A stretch of DNA of 64,000 nucleotides, taken from the NCBI GenBank assembly GCA_037355855.1, contig CM074760.1, forward strand, positions 7,184,501 through 7,248,500, written 5' to 3'. The translations under genes and the position numbers were made by a program. The stretch comes from Pseudo-nitzschia pungens. Its lineage: Eukaryota > Bacillariophyta > Bacillariophyceae > Bacillariales > Bacillariaceae. This document shows positions 41,347-53,024 of this stretch, in pieces (position 1 is the stretch's first letter; the number at the start of each line of letters is the position of its first letter). A model generated the notes under the pieces. The model ran no database searches. It was not told the DNA's origin and saw nothing but the letters and a program-made list of their open reading frames with translations.

Positions 41347-44300
41347 ATGGCCGAAGAAAACAAAACCGATTCGGCATCGTCGTCCTCCGACGAAAAGATG
41401 ACCGACGACAACGAATCCGCCCAGGCGATATCGTCCTCCTCGTCGTCGTCCTCCGAACAAAGCAGCAGCGACGACGATCACGACGATCGATCGTCTGCCT
41501 CCGAATCCTCCGCGGCCCGCGCCGCACCGACCGCTAGCCGGGGATACTCGAGGCTCTTTTCTCCGTACCGAACCCTGGGAATCGTTGCCGACGGTCCCTT
41601 TCACCTCATCCCCAACCAGAACTCGTCGAACGCCATGGTCTGCGCCTCCATCGGGGAACGCTTCCACCTCGTGCAATGCGACCGGCTCCATCCGGTGATG
41701 GTGAGCCACGCGCTCCCGGGCGTCGCGGAAGCCGATTCCGAAACGAGGGGCGGGGGACCGCAAAAAATCCATCGCCTCGTCTCGGACAACACCCTGAGCA
41801 TCGTTGTGGTGGCCCACGGATTTGCGGAGCGGGGAGGAGCGGAGAGGGTCTCGCTCTTTCAGCGGACGCAATCGGTCGCCACGCTCGATCGCCTGTGCGA
41901 CCCTCTCGGCGGTGACGGTGACAATGGCGAGGGCTGGTCGATCGCGGACATGCTGCACCTGGGAAAAATCAAGATGACCATGACCGGAGAGAAGCAGGAC
42001 AAAAAGGAGAACGCGGCATTGATCGCGGTCGTTTTGACGAAGGGAAAGCCGTACGACGACAGCGCCGATGGCGTCCCCGTGGTGGGAGAAGACGACAAGG
42101 ACAGCGAAAGTGACAGCGACAGCGACTCGGAGGACGAGCGTCCGCAAACCACCAACAACAAGGCGAGCGGCGGCGGCAGGGATTCCTGCCGGGGACAAGT
42201 CGTCTTGCTGGTGGCGTCCCGGACCTCCCTGGCGGTGCACAAGCGCATCCCGCTCCAGAAATTCCCCACCTTTTGCCCCCGCGTCGCCATGCACCCACCC
42301 ACCTACGTCAACAAGATCGTCGTGGGTGGTTCGTGCTCCAAAACCTCGAGGGACGCCGTGATCCTGCTCAACGTTCGAACCGGAAAGATCGTCCACACCT
42401 TCCGGTGCCTGGACCCGGACACGCACGCTCCGTCCTCAAAATCCGAGATCACGTCGCTGGAAGCGTCGCCGGCCATCGACACCATCGCCGCCGGGAACTC
42501 GAGGGGGGTCGTCCACCTGATCAACCTCCGGTGCGACAAGCTGCTCTTTTCTCTCCGACACGAGCCCAAACAACCCAACAACAAAAAGCCGGTGCGCATC
42601 ACGAGCATGAGTTTCCGGACGGACGGAGCGGCGCTCCAGTACGGGATCGCACCGCTCGCGGTGGGCCGTTCCGACGGAACCATCACCGTGTGGGACCTCT
42701 CCCCGCCCAGCGACGACGACGACGATGACGACGATGGTGACGACCGCCTCCACCAACACCCGGGGCAGGGACGCTCCATTCTGTGCGAAATCGAGCGGGC
42801 CCACTACCCGGGCGGCGTCTGCAAGCTGCAGTACCTGCCCCAGGAACCCCTCCTGGTATCGACCGGAACCCGGTCCAATTCCCTCGTCATGCACATCTTC
42901 GACAGCCCCGATCACTCGGGAAGGATCCTGCGCCAGCGCCGCGGTCACACGGCCCCGCCGAGATGCATTCGATACCTCCATCCGGGTGCCGGGGCCGGGG
43001 GCGGCGTTCTGGCCAACATGGGCGACGGCACCGACGCCCACGCGTGCCAGATCGTGTCGGGGGGGAGCACGGATCGGACGGTGCGGAAATTCTCCACGGT
43101 CCGATCCGTCCTGGACCGCGAATTCAGCCAGGGCAGGGGCCTGGAAAAGAAGGCCCGGGAACTGGGAATGCTCGGCAAGACGCGGTTGCTGCTCCCGCCG
43201 GTCACCGCCATGACCACGTCGGAAATGCGCAGCCGGGATTGGGGCGACCTGGTCAGCATCCACAAGGACCACGCGTTTGCCTACGTGTGGAGTTCCAAGA
43301 ACGGGGCCCAATCCGGTCCGGTGCTCCGCCAGGACACCTGGAACGTGAGCGTGATGAAGAAGCAACCCCCCGAGTCGGCCCACGCCACCTCGGTTTCCAT
43401 GTCGACGTGCGGCAACTACGCCCTCGTCGGAACCAAGGGCGGCGTGATTTACAGGTACAACGTCCAGAGTGGCATGACGCGCGGGACCTATCCCATCCAC
43501 GAAAAAAAGAAGGGCAGAGGCGGCCCGAAGGTGGCCGGGGATGTCCGAAGGACGTTCAAGGCTCTGGAGAAGAACTATGAAACTCAGCAACCGAGCGTCC
43601 AACCAGGAAAAGGAAGAACGCGATCGCGTCATCATCGCCAAGAGAGACGAGGCACGAAAGGCCAAGCTCCGATCGGCGTCGCACGAGGGTTACGCGGTGA
43701 CCGGAATCGCCGTCGACAGCGTCAATCGGACCGTCGTTTCCGTCGGAGCCGATTCCAAGCTGATTCTGTGGAACTTTGCGACGCACGCGCCCCACAAGAA
43801 GAGTCCCAGCTTGCTGCCGGCCCCCGCGACGAAACTCTGCCACGTCAAGGATTCGGACCTCGCCGCGATCGCGCTGGAAGACTTTTCGACCGTATTGTTC
43901 GACTGCTCCACCCTGACCATTGTTCGACGATTCGGCGCCGGCACCAAATCCACCCGCCACACGGGTCCCATCAGCGATTTCGGGTTCAGCCCCGACGCCA
44001 GGACTCTGTACACGTCTTCCATGGACGGCACCATCCGGGTCTGGGACGTTCCGACAAATTCGTGCGTCGATTGGATGAGCTTTGACACCCCGCCCACGTC
44101 GCTCACCGTCAGCCCAACGGGAGAATTCCTTGCCACGACGCACACCGGGAAGCTCGGCATCAGCCTGTGGAGCGATCGGAGCTTTTATCAAACGGTTCAC
44201 GTGGACGGCACCCTTGCGCTCACGGAACCCTCGCGGATGGACGATCCCGCACCCGTTGCGGAAGTAGAAAACGACGAAGACAACGACGACGTGAAGAACC

Positions 44301-45316
44301 TCCTCGACTCCATGTCGTCCGGAATCGGCGGGGACGAAAAGAAGTCGTCGGATCCCGAAGAGAGTCCGGAGGGTCCGGCAAAAGCCAGGGAAGAGGGTCT
44401 CGTCACTCTGAGTGGTCTCCCACCGGCCCACTGGAAAAACTTGTTTCACCTCGAGCTTGTCAAGCAAAGAAACAAGCCCAAAGAGCCGCCCAAGAAGCCT
44501 CCGTCCGCTCCGTTCTTTTTGCAGTGGCGACCGGGAATCAATGCGGCGGGCGAACCCTCTACCAATGTCGAGTCCAACGATCCGCAAGAAGCAGAAAAGA
44601 ACGACGATGATCAGTGGGATGCGGTGTGGTCCGATGACGACGAGGACGAAAAGAAGGGAATGGATGTGGATGGTCTGCCAGCCGGTGTCCCATCCGGTGA
44701 AGGAGGAGAGACAAAACGATCGCGAACAATGGAAGACGAGGACAAGGACAAGGACGAAGAGCGAACCTCAAAGAGACGGAAGGTTTCGATTTACCGGTCG
44801 CAGCTCGCATCGTTGTTGCAAGAGTGTTCCGACAAGGCCAAACGAAACAATCACCACCACGAAGAGTCCAACGTCTTCGCGCCAGTGACAGAATACGTGG
44901 GCACGCTCGGGCCTTCCGCCATTGACGTTTCGCTCACTACGCTCTGCAATGGAACGCACGATCTAGAAGACGGGCTCCCGCTCTTGATTCTTGCTGCTCG
45001 ATGGCTCGTTGAGGCCTGCCATTCACGAGAACGTTTCGACGCGGTGAATGCGTACCTGCATCGATTCTTGTACCTCCACGCAAGCATTCTGTCCGGCATT
45101 GACGAGGACACGAGGGTTGGCAAGAATAATTCCGAAGAATCCGAGAAGCCTACGGCGGAAGAAGTTGAGCAACGGCGTCGAGAAAACGAGCAGCGAAGGG
45201 AGCTTGCGGTGTTCATCGGCCAACTGAAACAGGCACAAAAGGAGGGTTCTGCGACGCTACAGGAAGAAATGCAAAACACTCTGTGTTTACTGCGCCATTT
45301 CTCTAGAATGGTGTAA
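41347..45316 (+). CDS. UTP21: UTP21/WDR36, small-subunit processome WD40 protein
   Basis: Utp21 is a tandem-propeller member of the UTP-B complex needed for early 18S rRNA processing in the nucleolus. An acidic and Ser-rich N-terminus is followed by about fourteen WD40 blades (such as VHTFRCLDPD, HEPKQPNNKKPVRITSMSF, DGTITVWDLS, PISDFGFSPDARTLYTSSMD, GTIRVWDVPTNSCVDW). Then comes the Utp21-specific C-terminal domain: LSGLPPAHWKNLFHLEL, QRNKPKEPPKKPPSAPFFL, and a helical end (LLQECSDKAKRNN through CLLRHFSRMV). The frame changes by +1 at about 43567-43577: RRTFKALEK must connect to MKLSNRASNQEKEERDR one base later. No GT-AG intron fits there. With one base skipped the length is 1322 residues, longer than the animal and yeast proteins (about 940) because of acidic inserts. 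Identity is firm. Confidence 0.93.
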
Positions 45317-45521
45317 GCGAACGATCCTTCGATATTTATAATACAAAACTATTATAACGTATTAGAGTTACAACATTACTGAAATGCACTTGAACTTGTG
45401 AAGAGTGAAACAGAGCCCGGAGAGTGGATGGTATTTTTGTGCGACTGCGTGGCTACCGTATGATTTCATGCACCGTCAGTTACTTTTAAAAAAGAATTGT
45501 AATCAAACATAATTTTCAGTT

Positions 45522-46496
45522 TTATGTTCGCGCCCCGGTTCTTGAACTACCGAGGACTTTTCGTATCGGCTCCGGAAGTGAACTGAGATCAAAACTTTCC
45601 ACATCGGAAAAAACCGAGCACCAGAGACTGGGTGTTGTGATGAATTCCTGCCAAGTGAGCGACGCTTTCTTGATAAACGGGAAAAACTCTGCAATGGGAT
45701 CGGGCGGCGAAGACGATAGAGCTCCTCTTTGTCTGTACAGATATTCCGAAAGAAAATGCACCTGGCGCAATCCAACAATGAAATTGAACGGAAAGAAGAT
45801 TGGCAAACACCACCAAACTTGCAACGGTAGAGTTGGTTTGCCACTGCTGTCATCAATGTTGTCGTCGATGGTAGCCAAGCGGTAGAATTCATCTTCCTCG
45901 TATAACTTATTGACGCGATCGTACAGAAGAAACTGTGTGTAGTAGATGAACATAAACCCTAACGAACTCCAATACAAACCTCCTGGAATGTGGAACATCG
46001 ATGCGAAGGGACCCATGAGCAATCCATAAGTGGCCGGTCCCAGTGTTCCGTATCCGCCAAATCCTCGGGGCTCCTTTCCTGCGTCCAACTCCATTTGCAA
46101 CAGCTCCTCCTCCACGACAAACTTGTAGTACCCGTACCACAACAAACCGGTAGGAAGACTCCCCAGCATTACCAGCCACAGAGGACGAGGAACACCGGGG
46201 GCACCGGGGGCTGCCGTCAACAACGTCACGGCATCTTCCACGTCCAACGTCTCGTCACTTGTCTCCTCTCGGAAAATCGAAAAGGAGGTTTTGATCGGAT
46301 CTGGAACCGGCCCCTTGAAGAATTCATTCAGCCTCACGTGAAACGAGTTGGCATACTGAGATTGTGGTGGCGGACAAACCGGCGTCTTCGTCGTCAATGC
46401 CTCCGATATTGCCGGCAAATTCTGGGTGGAGAGGAGATAGAAAAATATGAGACTCGAAAGGCTGTAGTTGGATAAGTTGGATACAAGTAGTGTCAT
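45522..46496 (-). CDS. Multi-pass membrane protein of unknown function, with signal peptide
   Basis: A clean 324-residue frame starting at an ATG. It begins with a hydrophobic signal (SLSSLIFFYLLSTQNLPAIS, cut near ALT), so it is destined for the secretory system or the plastid. Three or four membrane segments follow: LWLVMLGSLPTGLLWYGYY (about 102-122), ATYGLLMGPFASMFHIPGGL and SSLGFMFIYYTQFLLYD (about 155-195), and LPLQVWWCLPIFFPFNFIVG (about 230-250). A conserved-looking Gly/Pro-rich loop (RGFGGYGTLGP) lies between the first two. No family is recognised. A thylakoid or plastid-envelope protein is possible, but the bipartite motif is not clear. Confidence 0.7.
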   Translation of the reverse strand: MTLLVSNLSNYSLSSLIFFYLLSTQNLPAISEALTTKTPVCPPPQSQYANSFHVRLNEFFKGPVPDPIKTSFSIFREETSDETLDVEDAVTLLTAAPGAPGVPRPLWLVMLGSLPTGLLWYGYYKFVVEEELLQMELDAGKEPRGFGGYGTLGPATYGLLMGPFASMFHIPGGLYWSSLGFMFIYYTQFLLYDRVNKLYEEDEFYRLATIDDNIDDSSGKPTLPLQVWWCLPIFFPFNFIVGLRQVHFLSEYLYRQRGALSSSPPDPIAEFFPFIKKASLTWQEFITTPSLWCSVFSDVESFDLSSLPEPIRKVLGSSRTGART

Positions 46497-47295
46497 TGTC
46501 GCCGTTGCTCTGGTATGGGCGGTTTCACATAATTTTTTGAAAATGTTCTGAAGTTCTTTTTTTCCTCTCGAGGCATCCTGTCGGCAACCTGTTCGCCTTC
46601 ATGTGCGGTGTCATCCATGTATGCCTCGTAACGACTCGTACCCTTCGTACTAAGACGAACTCGCTGTCACAGACAGCACATATGCATCTGCTGGATGACA
46701 ACACAACATCTTGCATCCATCACTAAATAATGCTCATAGGTCCTTCGATTCTGTACTATTCCGTACGTACGTAATCGCCGTACGAGTTCGCCCAATCCTG
46801 AGAACTTGGAACTGAGAACAGAAGCAACAATGATCATACGTCATACCATCCAAGGGTCATATGACCCCTGATACCATCATCGTATGTACCGGTACTATGA
46901 CGATACGAGTCGGTATGGATATCATTTTTTGACGTTCATACCCCTCTCTCAAAATGCTTTGTGAAGACGAGTAAATACTTCGAAAAATAGAGTAATGTTT
47001 TTCCAGCTATCCATTCAGATTGGAGTCGGTGGAACTTTGGAATGATTTCGATGTCGATTTCTACATAGGTTCAAGCGCCACAGAGTGCTTTGTGAGTTCC
47101 GGGAGAGGCAATCAACATATAGACAAGGTTCACAATTACTATTTCGTACTACTCAATTCAAGTATGAAACAGCTCGAGTATTTTGCAATCCATTTCGAAT
47201 TCGTGACACTCGTATAAGTGACTCGTTGTTCTTCAACGAATGGTAGCTATAAGATCCTGGACCACTTGTGCATGCAAAAGATCGATTCAGAAATA
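46497..47295. other. Intergenic, about 0.8 kb
   Basis: Upstream of the membrane protein and downstream of the MATE gene (both -). It has a palindromic CCGTACGTACGTAATCGCCGTACG stretch near 46763-46786 and a nearly inverted CATACCATCCAAGGGTCATATGACCC near 46842-46867. No gene is seen. Confidence 0.6.
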
Positions 47296-50200
47296 TCAAT
47301 GACTCTCCAATAGCGCATTCCATGTTTCTGCTGTGAATCCGAGAGTCGCAGCGGCTGCGCCTTCCTTCGGCGTTAAACTGTTCCACGATTTACTTTTTCT
47401 GTGACCGAATTTTTTTGCATCCCAGGTATGTTGTGTAAATCCTAGAAGTTCTGCCGACTTTCGGACGTTGGGTGGTAGATCGTTGAACTTGTATCCCGTG
47501 TAATCCACCTGTTCCAATTCGCCCCGTGGTGTCGGACAAACCGATGAATTGATAGTTTCTATGCTTTCAAGCAAGTTCATTCCACCTTGCTCACCAAAGA
47601 GCACCATCCACGGGATACAATCCGAAGAGGATAGCTTAGAGTCGAGAACAGCGTTCCATTTCTCTTTCGTGTATCCCAGAGTTGAGGCGGCCGCTCTCTC
47701 TTTTTCTGTCAGTGCAGACCATTCCTTGCTTTCTATCCGCGTTTTCACACACGTGTCCGACGAGGAATCATTGTGTCCCAACGCTTTTGCTGCCTTTTTC
47801 GCATCCTCGGGTAACTTGTCGAAACTTCTATCAACCTGATTCGTCGCTTTTTCTTTCGAGTCATCTGACGATGATGAACTGGAATCAGATTCATTATCCC
47901 ACTTCTCTTGCGTGTAACCAAGAGTGGACGCCGCCTTTTGCTGCTTCTTCGTCAGCTCTGCCCAATCCTTCTTTTCAAGCGGGACCTTGCCATCTTTGTC
48001 CCAAATGGCACGGGTGTATCCCAATACCTTTGCTGCCTCCTTGACTTTGTCTGGTAATTCGTTGAAATCAAGGTCTTCGTAATCAACACTTTGTTCTTCG
48101 GCGGTCGCCCAGCTTTCGCACGAAGAGGAGGACGAATCTGACTCGTTGTCCCACTTCTCTTTCGTATAGCCTAGAGTGGAAGCCGCCTTTCGCTGCTTCT
48201 TCGTCAGCTCAGACCAGTCCTTGCTCTCAGCTGGTACCTCTCCATCCTTGTCCCAAATGGCACGGGTGTATCCCAATACCTTCGCTGCCGCCTTCACGTT
48301 CGTTGGCAATTCGTCGAAGTCGATGTCTTCGTAATCAATATTTTGTTTTTTGGCGGCCGCCGGGCTTTCGGAAGACGAAGAGGAAGAATCTGATTCATTA
48401 TCCCATTTCTCTTGCGTGTATCCTAGGGTAGACGCTGATTTTTTCTGCGTTCGCGTCAGCTCAGACCAGTCCTTGCTCTCAATCGGTATCTTCGTATTGT
48501 TATCCCAAGTGGAAGCAGTGTACCCCAAAAATTTTGCTGCTATTCTTACATTGAATGGTAATTCCTTAAAATCAAGGTCTTCGTATTTCTCAGTTCGATC
48601 TTCAGGAATGGAGGGCATAATTTTGTTGTGTTGGGTAACCGATTCATCCGATGAAGACGAACTCGAATCGGAGTCGGATTCATTATCCCATTTGTCCGCC
48701 GTGTAACCCAGAACTGACGCTGCTTCTTGCTGCTCCTTTGAGAGCTCTGCCCACTCCTTTTTTTCAAGCGGGACCTTGCCATCCTTGTCCCAAATTGAGC
48801 TAGTATACCCCAAGAACTTTGCTGCTTTTCGGACTTCCGGAGGAAGATCATCAAAGTCGTATTCCTCGTATAAGTTTCCACCATCATTTTCTCCATTCCA
48901 CTTCATAATTTCGGTTTAGAGGAGTTCTCGAGTGAGAAACACGTTGCAATCGCTCGAATTGGCATGACACACAGGAAACTCACCTTCTTCTTGTTGTAGC
49001 CCAGAACTCTGGCAGCCGCCTGCTCTGCTTTCGTAAGATTATTCCAAGACTTCGTCGTTGATTCGGGCTCCTTTCCAGATTCCCACATACTAAAAAAATT
49101 CAGTCAATCCGTTAGTCATTTATCACATCGAACCACGCCGAAAATGTATCAACTGAGTTTCCCTTACCTTTTAGTGTAGCCTAGCGTTGATGCAGCTGCT
49201 TTCACTTCAGACGGCAACTCGTCCCAGTCTGTATCCAGATACCGTGCGCCTTCCGCTTTATTTCGCTCGATGACCATTTCGGAAAGCTGTTCCCAATTCG
49301 ATCTCAAAATGAAAAACATCAAAATCGTAGCACCGGTAGAATATCCAATGACTGAACCAGTCAGCAGTCCTCCGATGCCCGAGCCATGATAATAAACAAG
49401 AATTGCCGCCATCGGTATAGCAATGAACCAGCTAACAACAACCTCTATGATCGTCATTAAGCGGACACGACCCTGAGCACACAAAATACTCTCCATGACT
49501 AACCCCGGAACCATAAGTATTCCGCCAAAGCCAATCAGGGGAAGCTGATCAAATACAAGTTTCTGATAGATAGGGTTTGGAGTGAGCCAAGACGGGAGAA
49601 ACTCAGCTATCACAAACAACACACCAGCAGTGTAAATGGCACAAAGTACACCAAAGTAAATACTTTTGTCGCTCATTTTCTTCGCTAGCTGTGGCTTGCC
49701 AGCACCCATTCGAAACCCAACCCGCACTTCAGCAGCCGAAGCAATGGCCTCTGTAAATAGTAATCGCAATGGAATCGTTAGTGACTTGGGATGTTCATGC
49801 AACGCCCAGCTGCGGGCATCATGTATTCTTACCAGTTATCGATTCAAAGAAATCCCAAATATAACCTAGTATATTCCATGCTGCGACTTCGTTTGGTCCA
49901 ATTGATCTGTGTAGATGAATTCAGTCAGTGAGGTAAACAATGACGTCGGAAGGCCGAAAAATTGATACGCTTTGACGATGAAGAAGAAACTTACTGTGCG
50001 AAGATAAGCATGACTTGCCACTATTGAAGATAAGAAAATTTAGGCAAGAATCATTAATACGATGAGGAAGAGATGCACACTATTCTGTTCATTGTTTGTT
50101 TTCTCACCTCTCCATAGGAAAGAATCCAGGCTACCGCGAGAGGTATTGCAGTGGTAAAAGTTGTCCACATTGCACGAAGATCCTGCGTAGTTACGTGGTT

Positions 50201-51656
50201 AGAAAAGACAGTGGGTTTCAACTAAGATCAACGCATGGTATGGATACTGGACATCGTGGGATTGTACATCGTCGATTTCAGCTCCACTTACTGTTAGGCC
50301 GAATGTTCTGAAAAGGCCTTCAGAATAATCTCTGAACCATCCTTTATTCGCGATAACGCAAACATTGACAAACAATAGAGTCAACTTCACCAAAGACAGG
50401 GTCAATCCTATTGCGACCATGTTTGAGACCCCTAGGGAAGGCCATTCCAACGATGACACCAGATAACACAAGTGACTGAAAGACGATGTATGTCGTGACA
50501 TACTTTTCATGATCACCCACGTCCAAAAATTCAAGAAGGCACTCATTGATACCCTCTGCCAAAAAAAATATGAAAATACTATACGTGTAATCTTGTGCAA
50601 TTGCCGCAGTTCGTTCATCGAATTCGAACCATAAAATTGCGTCGTGCATGAAGAAGAACCAGATCGCGAAACCAGGGAGTTGACTAAGAATAGAAAATAC
50701 TATTCCGATCTGAAGATATCTTCCAGCCAACAGATCATTGCCAGCACCCTCTGCCTGCGGTACCAATACACCAATGGCTGAAAATAATAGAACGTAAGAG
50801 GATGCATTTGTGCCAAATCAAAGAATGGCAGCGCGACATTCCTTTCGGGTGACAAGCCTTGAATTGCTCAAGGGTAGAATACAACCGAGGCCATCCTTAC
50901 CTTCTTGGTATCCAACACCGATGACAGACGTCATTTCGATCAAAAATGTTGTCATCATGTATACATTTGCCTCCGTTGTCCCAATCATGTGGCCAATTAT
51001 TGCAAGCAAGATAATTTCGGTCGTGTTTTCTACGATCCCCTGGACCATGTAAAATCCAGAAAGAGATGCCAGTGAAGGTTCCCATTCTGAAACTTCCAGG
51101 ATCTTTTCCCATCCTAGTTAGTGGACGTTGTGTATCCGTCCGTGGGGGTCATCGGTCTTACTTCAGTACCGCTCATGCTAATATCGTCAACGCTCAGTCT
51201 GCTCAAAACTGATTTCGCGCACGAGAAATCATCGAAGTCAATCTCCTCTCCCACCTTAGTCGAATCATCCTCAAACATAAGTTTAGTTATTTCTGCGGCA
51301 TATCTAACGTCCCTTTCGCGCCTTCGCTTTCTGCGATCACCTCGACGCCCTGCCGTTCGCCTTGGTCGTAATTCCAACACAGCTGTAAGGTGCGATGTGA
51401 CAGTGGAAGAAAAAGTTGAATACCGGTCGTCGGAATCAATGGAAGACTCCGACATCTGATCGCCATCATCTCGATAAGCATCGAAAATCTCTACCCTCTG
51501 GGTACTCCCAGCATTTTGATCTGTCTTCGGACAACAGTTTGATTTGTCACAAATCTTCGCGATCCACAGCCATATAGGTAAGGTCGCAGTAATTGCGATC
51601 GCTACAAAAATGACGATCACTGTGTTTTTCCATTCACCGATGTCGTCGGTCTGCAT
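47296..51656 (-). CDS. MATE-family transporter with long repeat tail (nine exons)
   Basis: Exons on the minus strand: 51656-51170, 51113-50901, 50777-50292, 50182-50108, 50020-49995, 49906-49833, 49750-49168, 49089-48984 and 48900-47296. The donors are mostly GTAAG; all junctions keep phase. Together they code 1217 residues once one extra base in a GGGG run (50429-50432) is skipped. Exon 1 has one membrane helix and a charged cytosolic region. Exons 2-7 give the MATE core: IILLAIIGHMIGTTEANV, GVLVPQAEGAGN, IPLAVAWILSYG, GPNEVAAWNILGYIWDFFES, EAIASAAEVRVGFRMGAGKP. Such transporters export cationic drugs or organic acids by H+ or Na+ antiport. The last 560 residues are seven tandem double repeats with the AA-x2-LGYT-x3-WD pattern joined by acidic Ser runs. 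Substrate is unknown. Confidence 0.85.
47310..49240 (-). repeat. Seven tandem ~70-residue double repeats (AA..LGYT...WD)
   Basis: Each unit has two halves: DLP-x3-V-x-AAK-x-LGYT-x3-WD and then W-x-ELT-x2-Q-x-AASTLGYT-x-EKWDNESD, followed by SDSSSSSS-type acidic Ser runs. Units 2-4 are the closest to each other; unit 5 is eroded (ALGHNDSSSD) and unit 7 reads LGFT twice. The first unit is interrupted by two introns, in exons 7 to 9. The Ser-Asp linkers match casein kinase 2 target sequence. Confidence 0.9.
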
Positions 51657-53024
51657 CTTCTTTGTAACTGGGTCTATCCAAAATAGATAACGGGGCGGTA
51701 GTATATTCTGTATTTACCACGGAGACTAGCGAATTCCAAAAATGCGGGCAAGGATAAGATAGTTGTAGCCCACTCCAGATAACCGATTTTCTGTCACGGT
51801 CAAACCCTTGATAGACCAATGAAGACACTTTGAATTTAAGATTCCGAGGTGAAAGATGAGCCTGGTTTGGTTCGAAAGGTGTGTCGAGCTAGAATATTTG
51901 GATCGCAAGATTCAAATTCATTTCAGTCAAATCCATCGACAGAAGAAAAGGCAATGGCAATGGCAATGGCAATGGCAACGACACAACCCCCACGCCCAGC
52001 GAGAAGTTAATTGAAGACGGTCGGAATCTATCACAAGGCTTGTTGTCAAACGGATCCTCTCGACTTCTTTACGTTGTTGTATGTAACGGTATGATTATAG
52101 AATGATTTTGATCAGAGAGTTTGTGAAGTCCCATCTCCAGATCTACCGTATTTTTGAAATTCGCCTTCAACGTGTCGAGGGGTGAGATTTCAGTATTACT
52201 GTATTATCAAGGTGCACGCACCTCTGATCACAGAAGAGCATGCGGTTCACGTTTTGATCGAGAAACTACCGCGTAAAGGCCTTTTAAGGCTTACTTGCAA
52301 CCACCAAAATGGTGAGTGCGTGCTAAGTATTTGCACGGTCATGGTCAGGAAGGAGCAAAGCACAGGCATGGAAAATTTCTTCATACCGATCCTACCTCTA
52401 CACACATACCTTTTCAACGGATTGGAATAACCGTCGAAACCGATTAGTATTCGGAGTATGTATTCTTACGGTTTGAAATTCATAGAGACGTATGGAATTT
52501 TTCTAAAAAGAATGGTCACCAATCCAGCAAGTGCGACAAAAATTGCAGACGGTACCGGTATGAGACCACGCTCGTTTTCAAATTTTTGTGCAATTCCTTT
52601 GTCCTAAACATGTGCTGAAGCTGATGTGACAAAATCCCTGTGAGACTTCTTTAGTTGTGATGGTGGTAGCTGCTGATAAGGACCCACCTAACGGTAAGGT
52701 TACCGTACCATACCATACACTGTTCTGACTCAGAACAGGACCTAAAAGTATCTTTGACCACGCCTTGGTTAAACTGCTGTGGAAGCTATCACTCTGACAG
52801 CACTTATTGAGAATGAGACAGACAAAGATGGAAGTAACCTTATCGTCCTAATGCAATGTTCAGGTCAAATTACCACATGAAGCCCATAGCAATTAACGTT
52901 TGGGTTATGTTGTTCATCGAAATAATTTCGAGAGTCTTGAAACTGCATACTTCGTATTTTGTTCATCAAGACGCTATTACTGAGCACAGAATGCGCAACA
53001 CGGGCACCGAGGTATCTTGTGGTT
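51657..53024. other. Intergenic, about 1.4 kb
   Basis: Upstream of MATE (-) and downstream of SF3A3 (-). It has a (GGCAAT)n run at 51950-51978, and an ACGGTAAGGTTACCGTACCA spacer motif at 52692-52711. No gene is recognised. Confidence 0.6.
51950..51978. repeat. (GGCAAT)n microsatellite
   Basis: About five copies of a six-base unit (GGCAATGGCAATGGCAATGG). Confidence 0.9.

Noticed and set aside
41341..43665. Minus-strand frames of 361 and 409 codons opposite UTP21
   Set aside because: Antisense shadows of WD40 coding sequence, with no domain or codon logic of their own.
49164..51656. MATE, short LGYT exon and repeat protein as three separate genes
   Set aside because: Splice sites of the right phase join them, and the first repeat unit only makes sense across the junctions.
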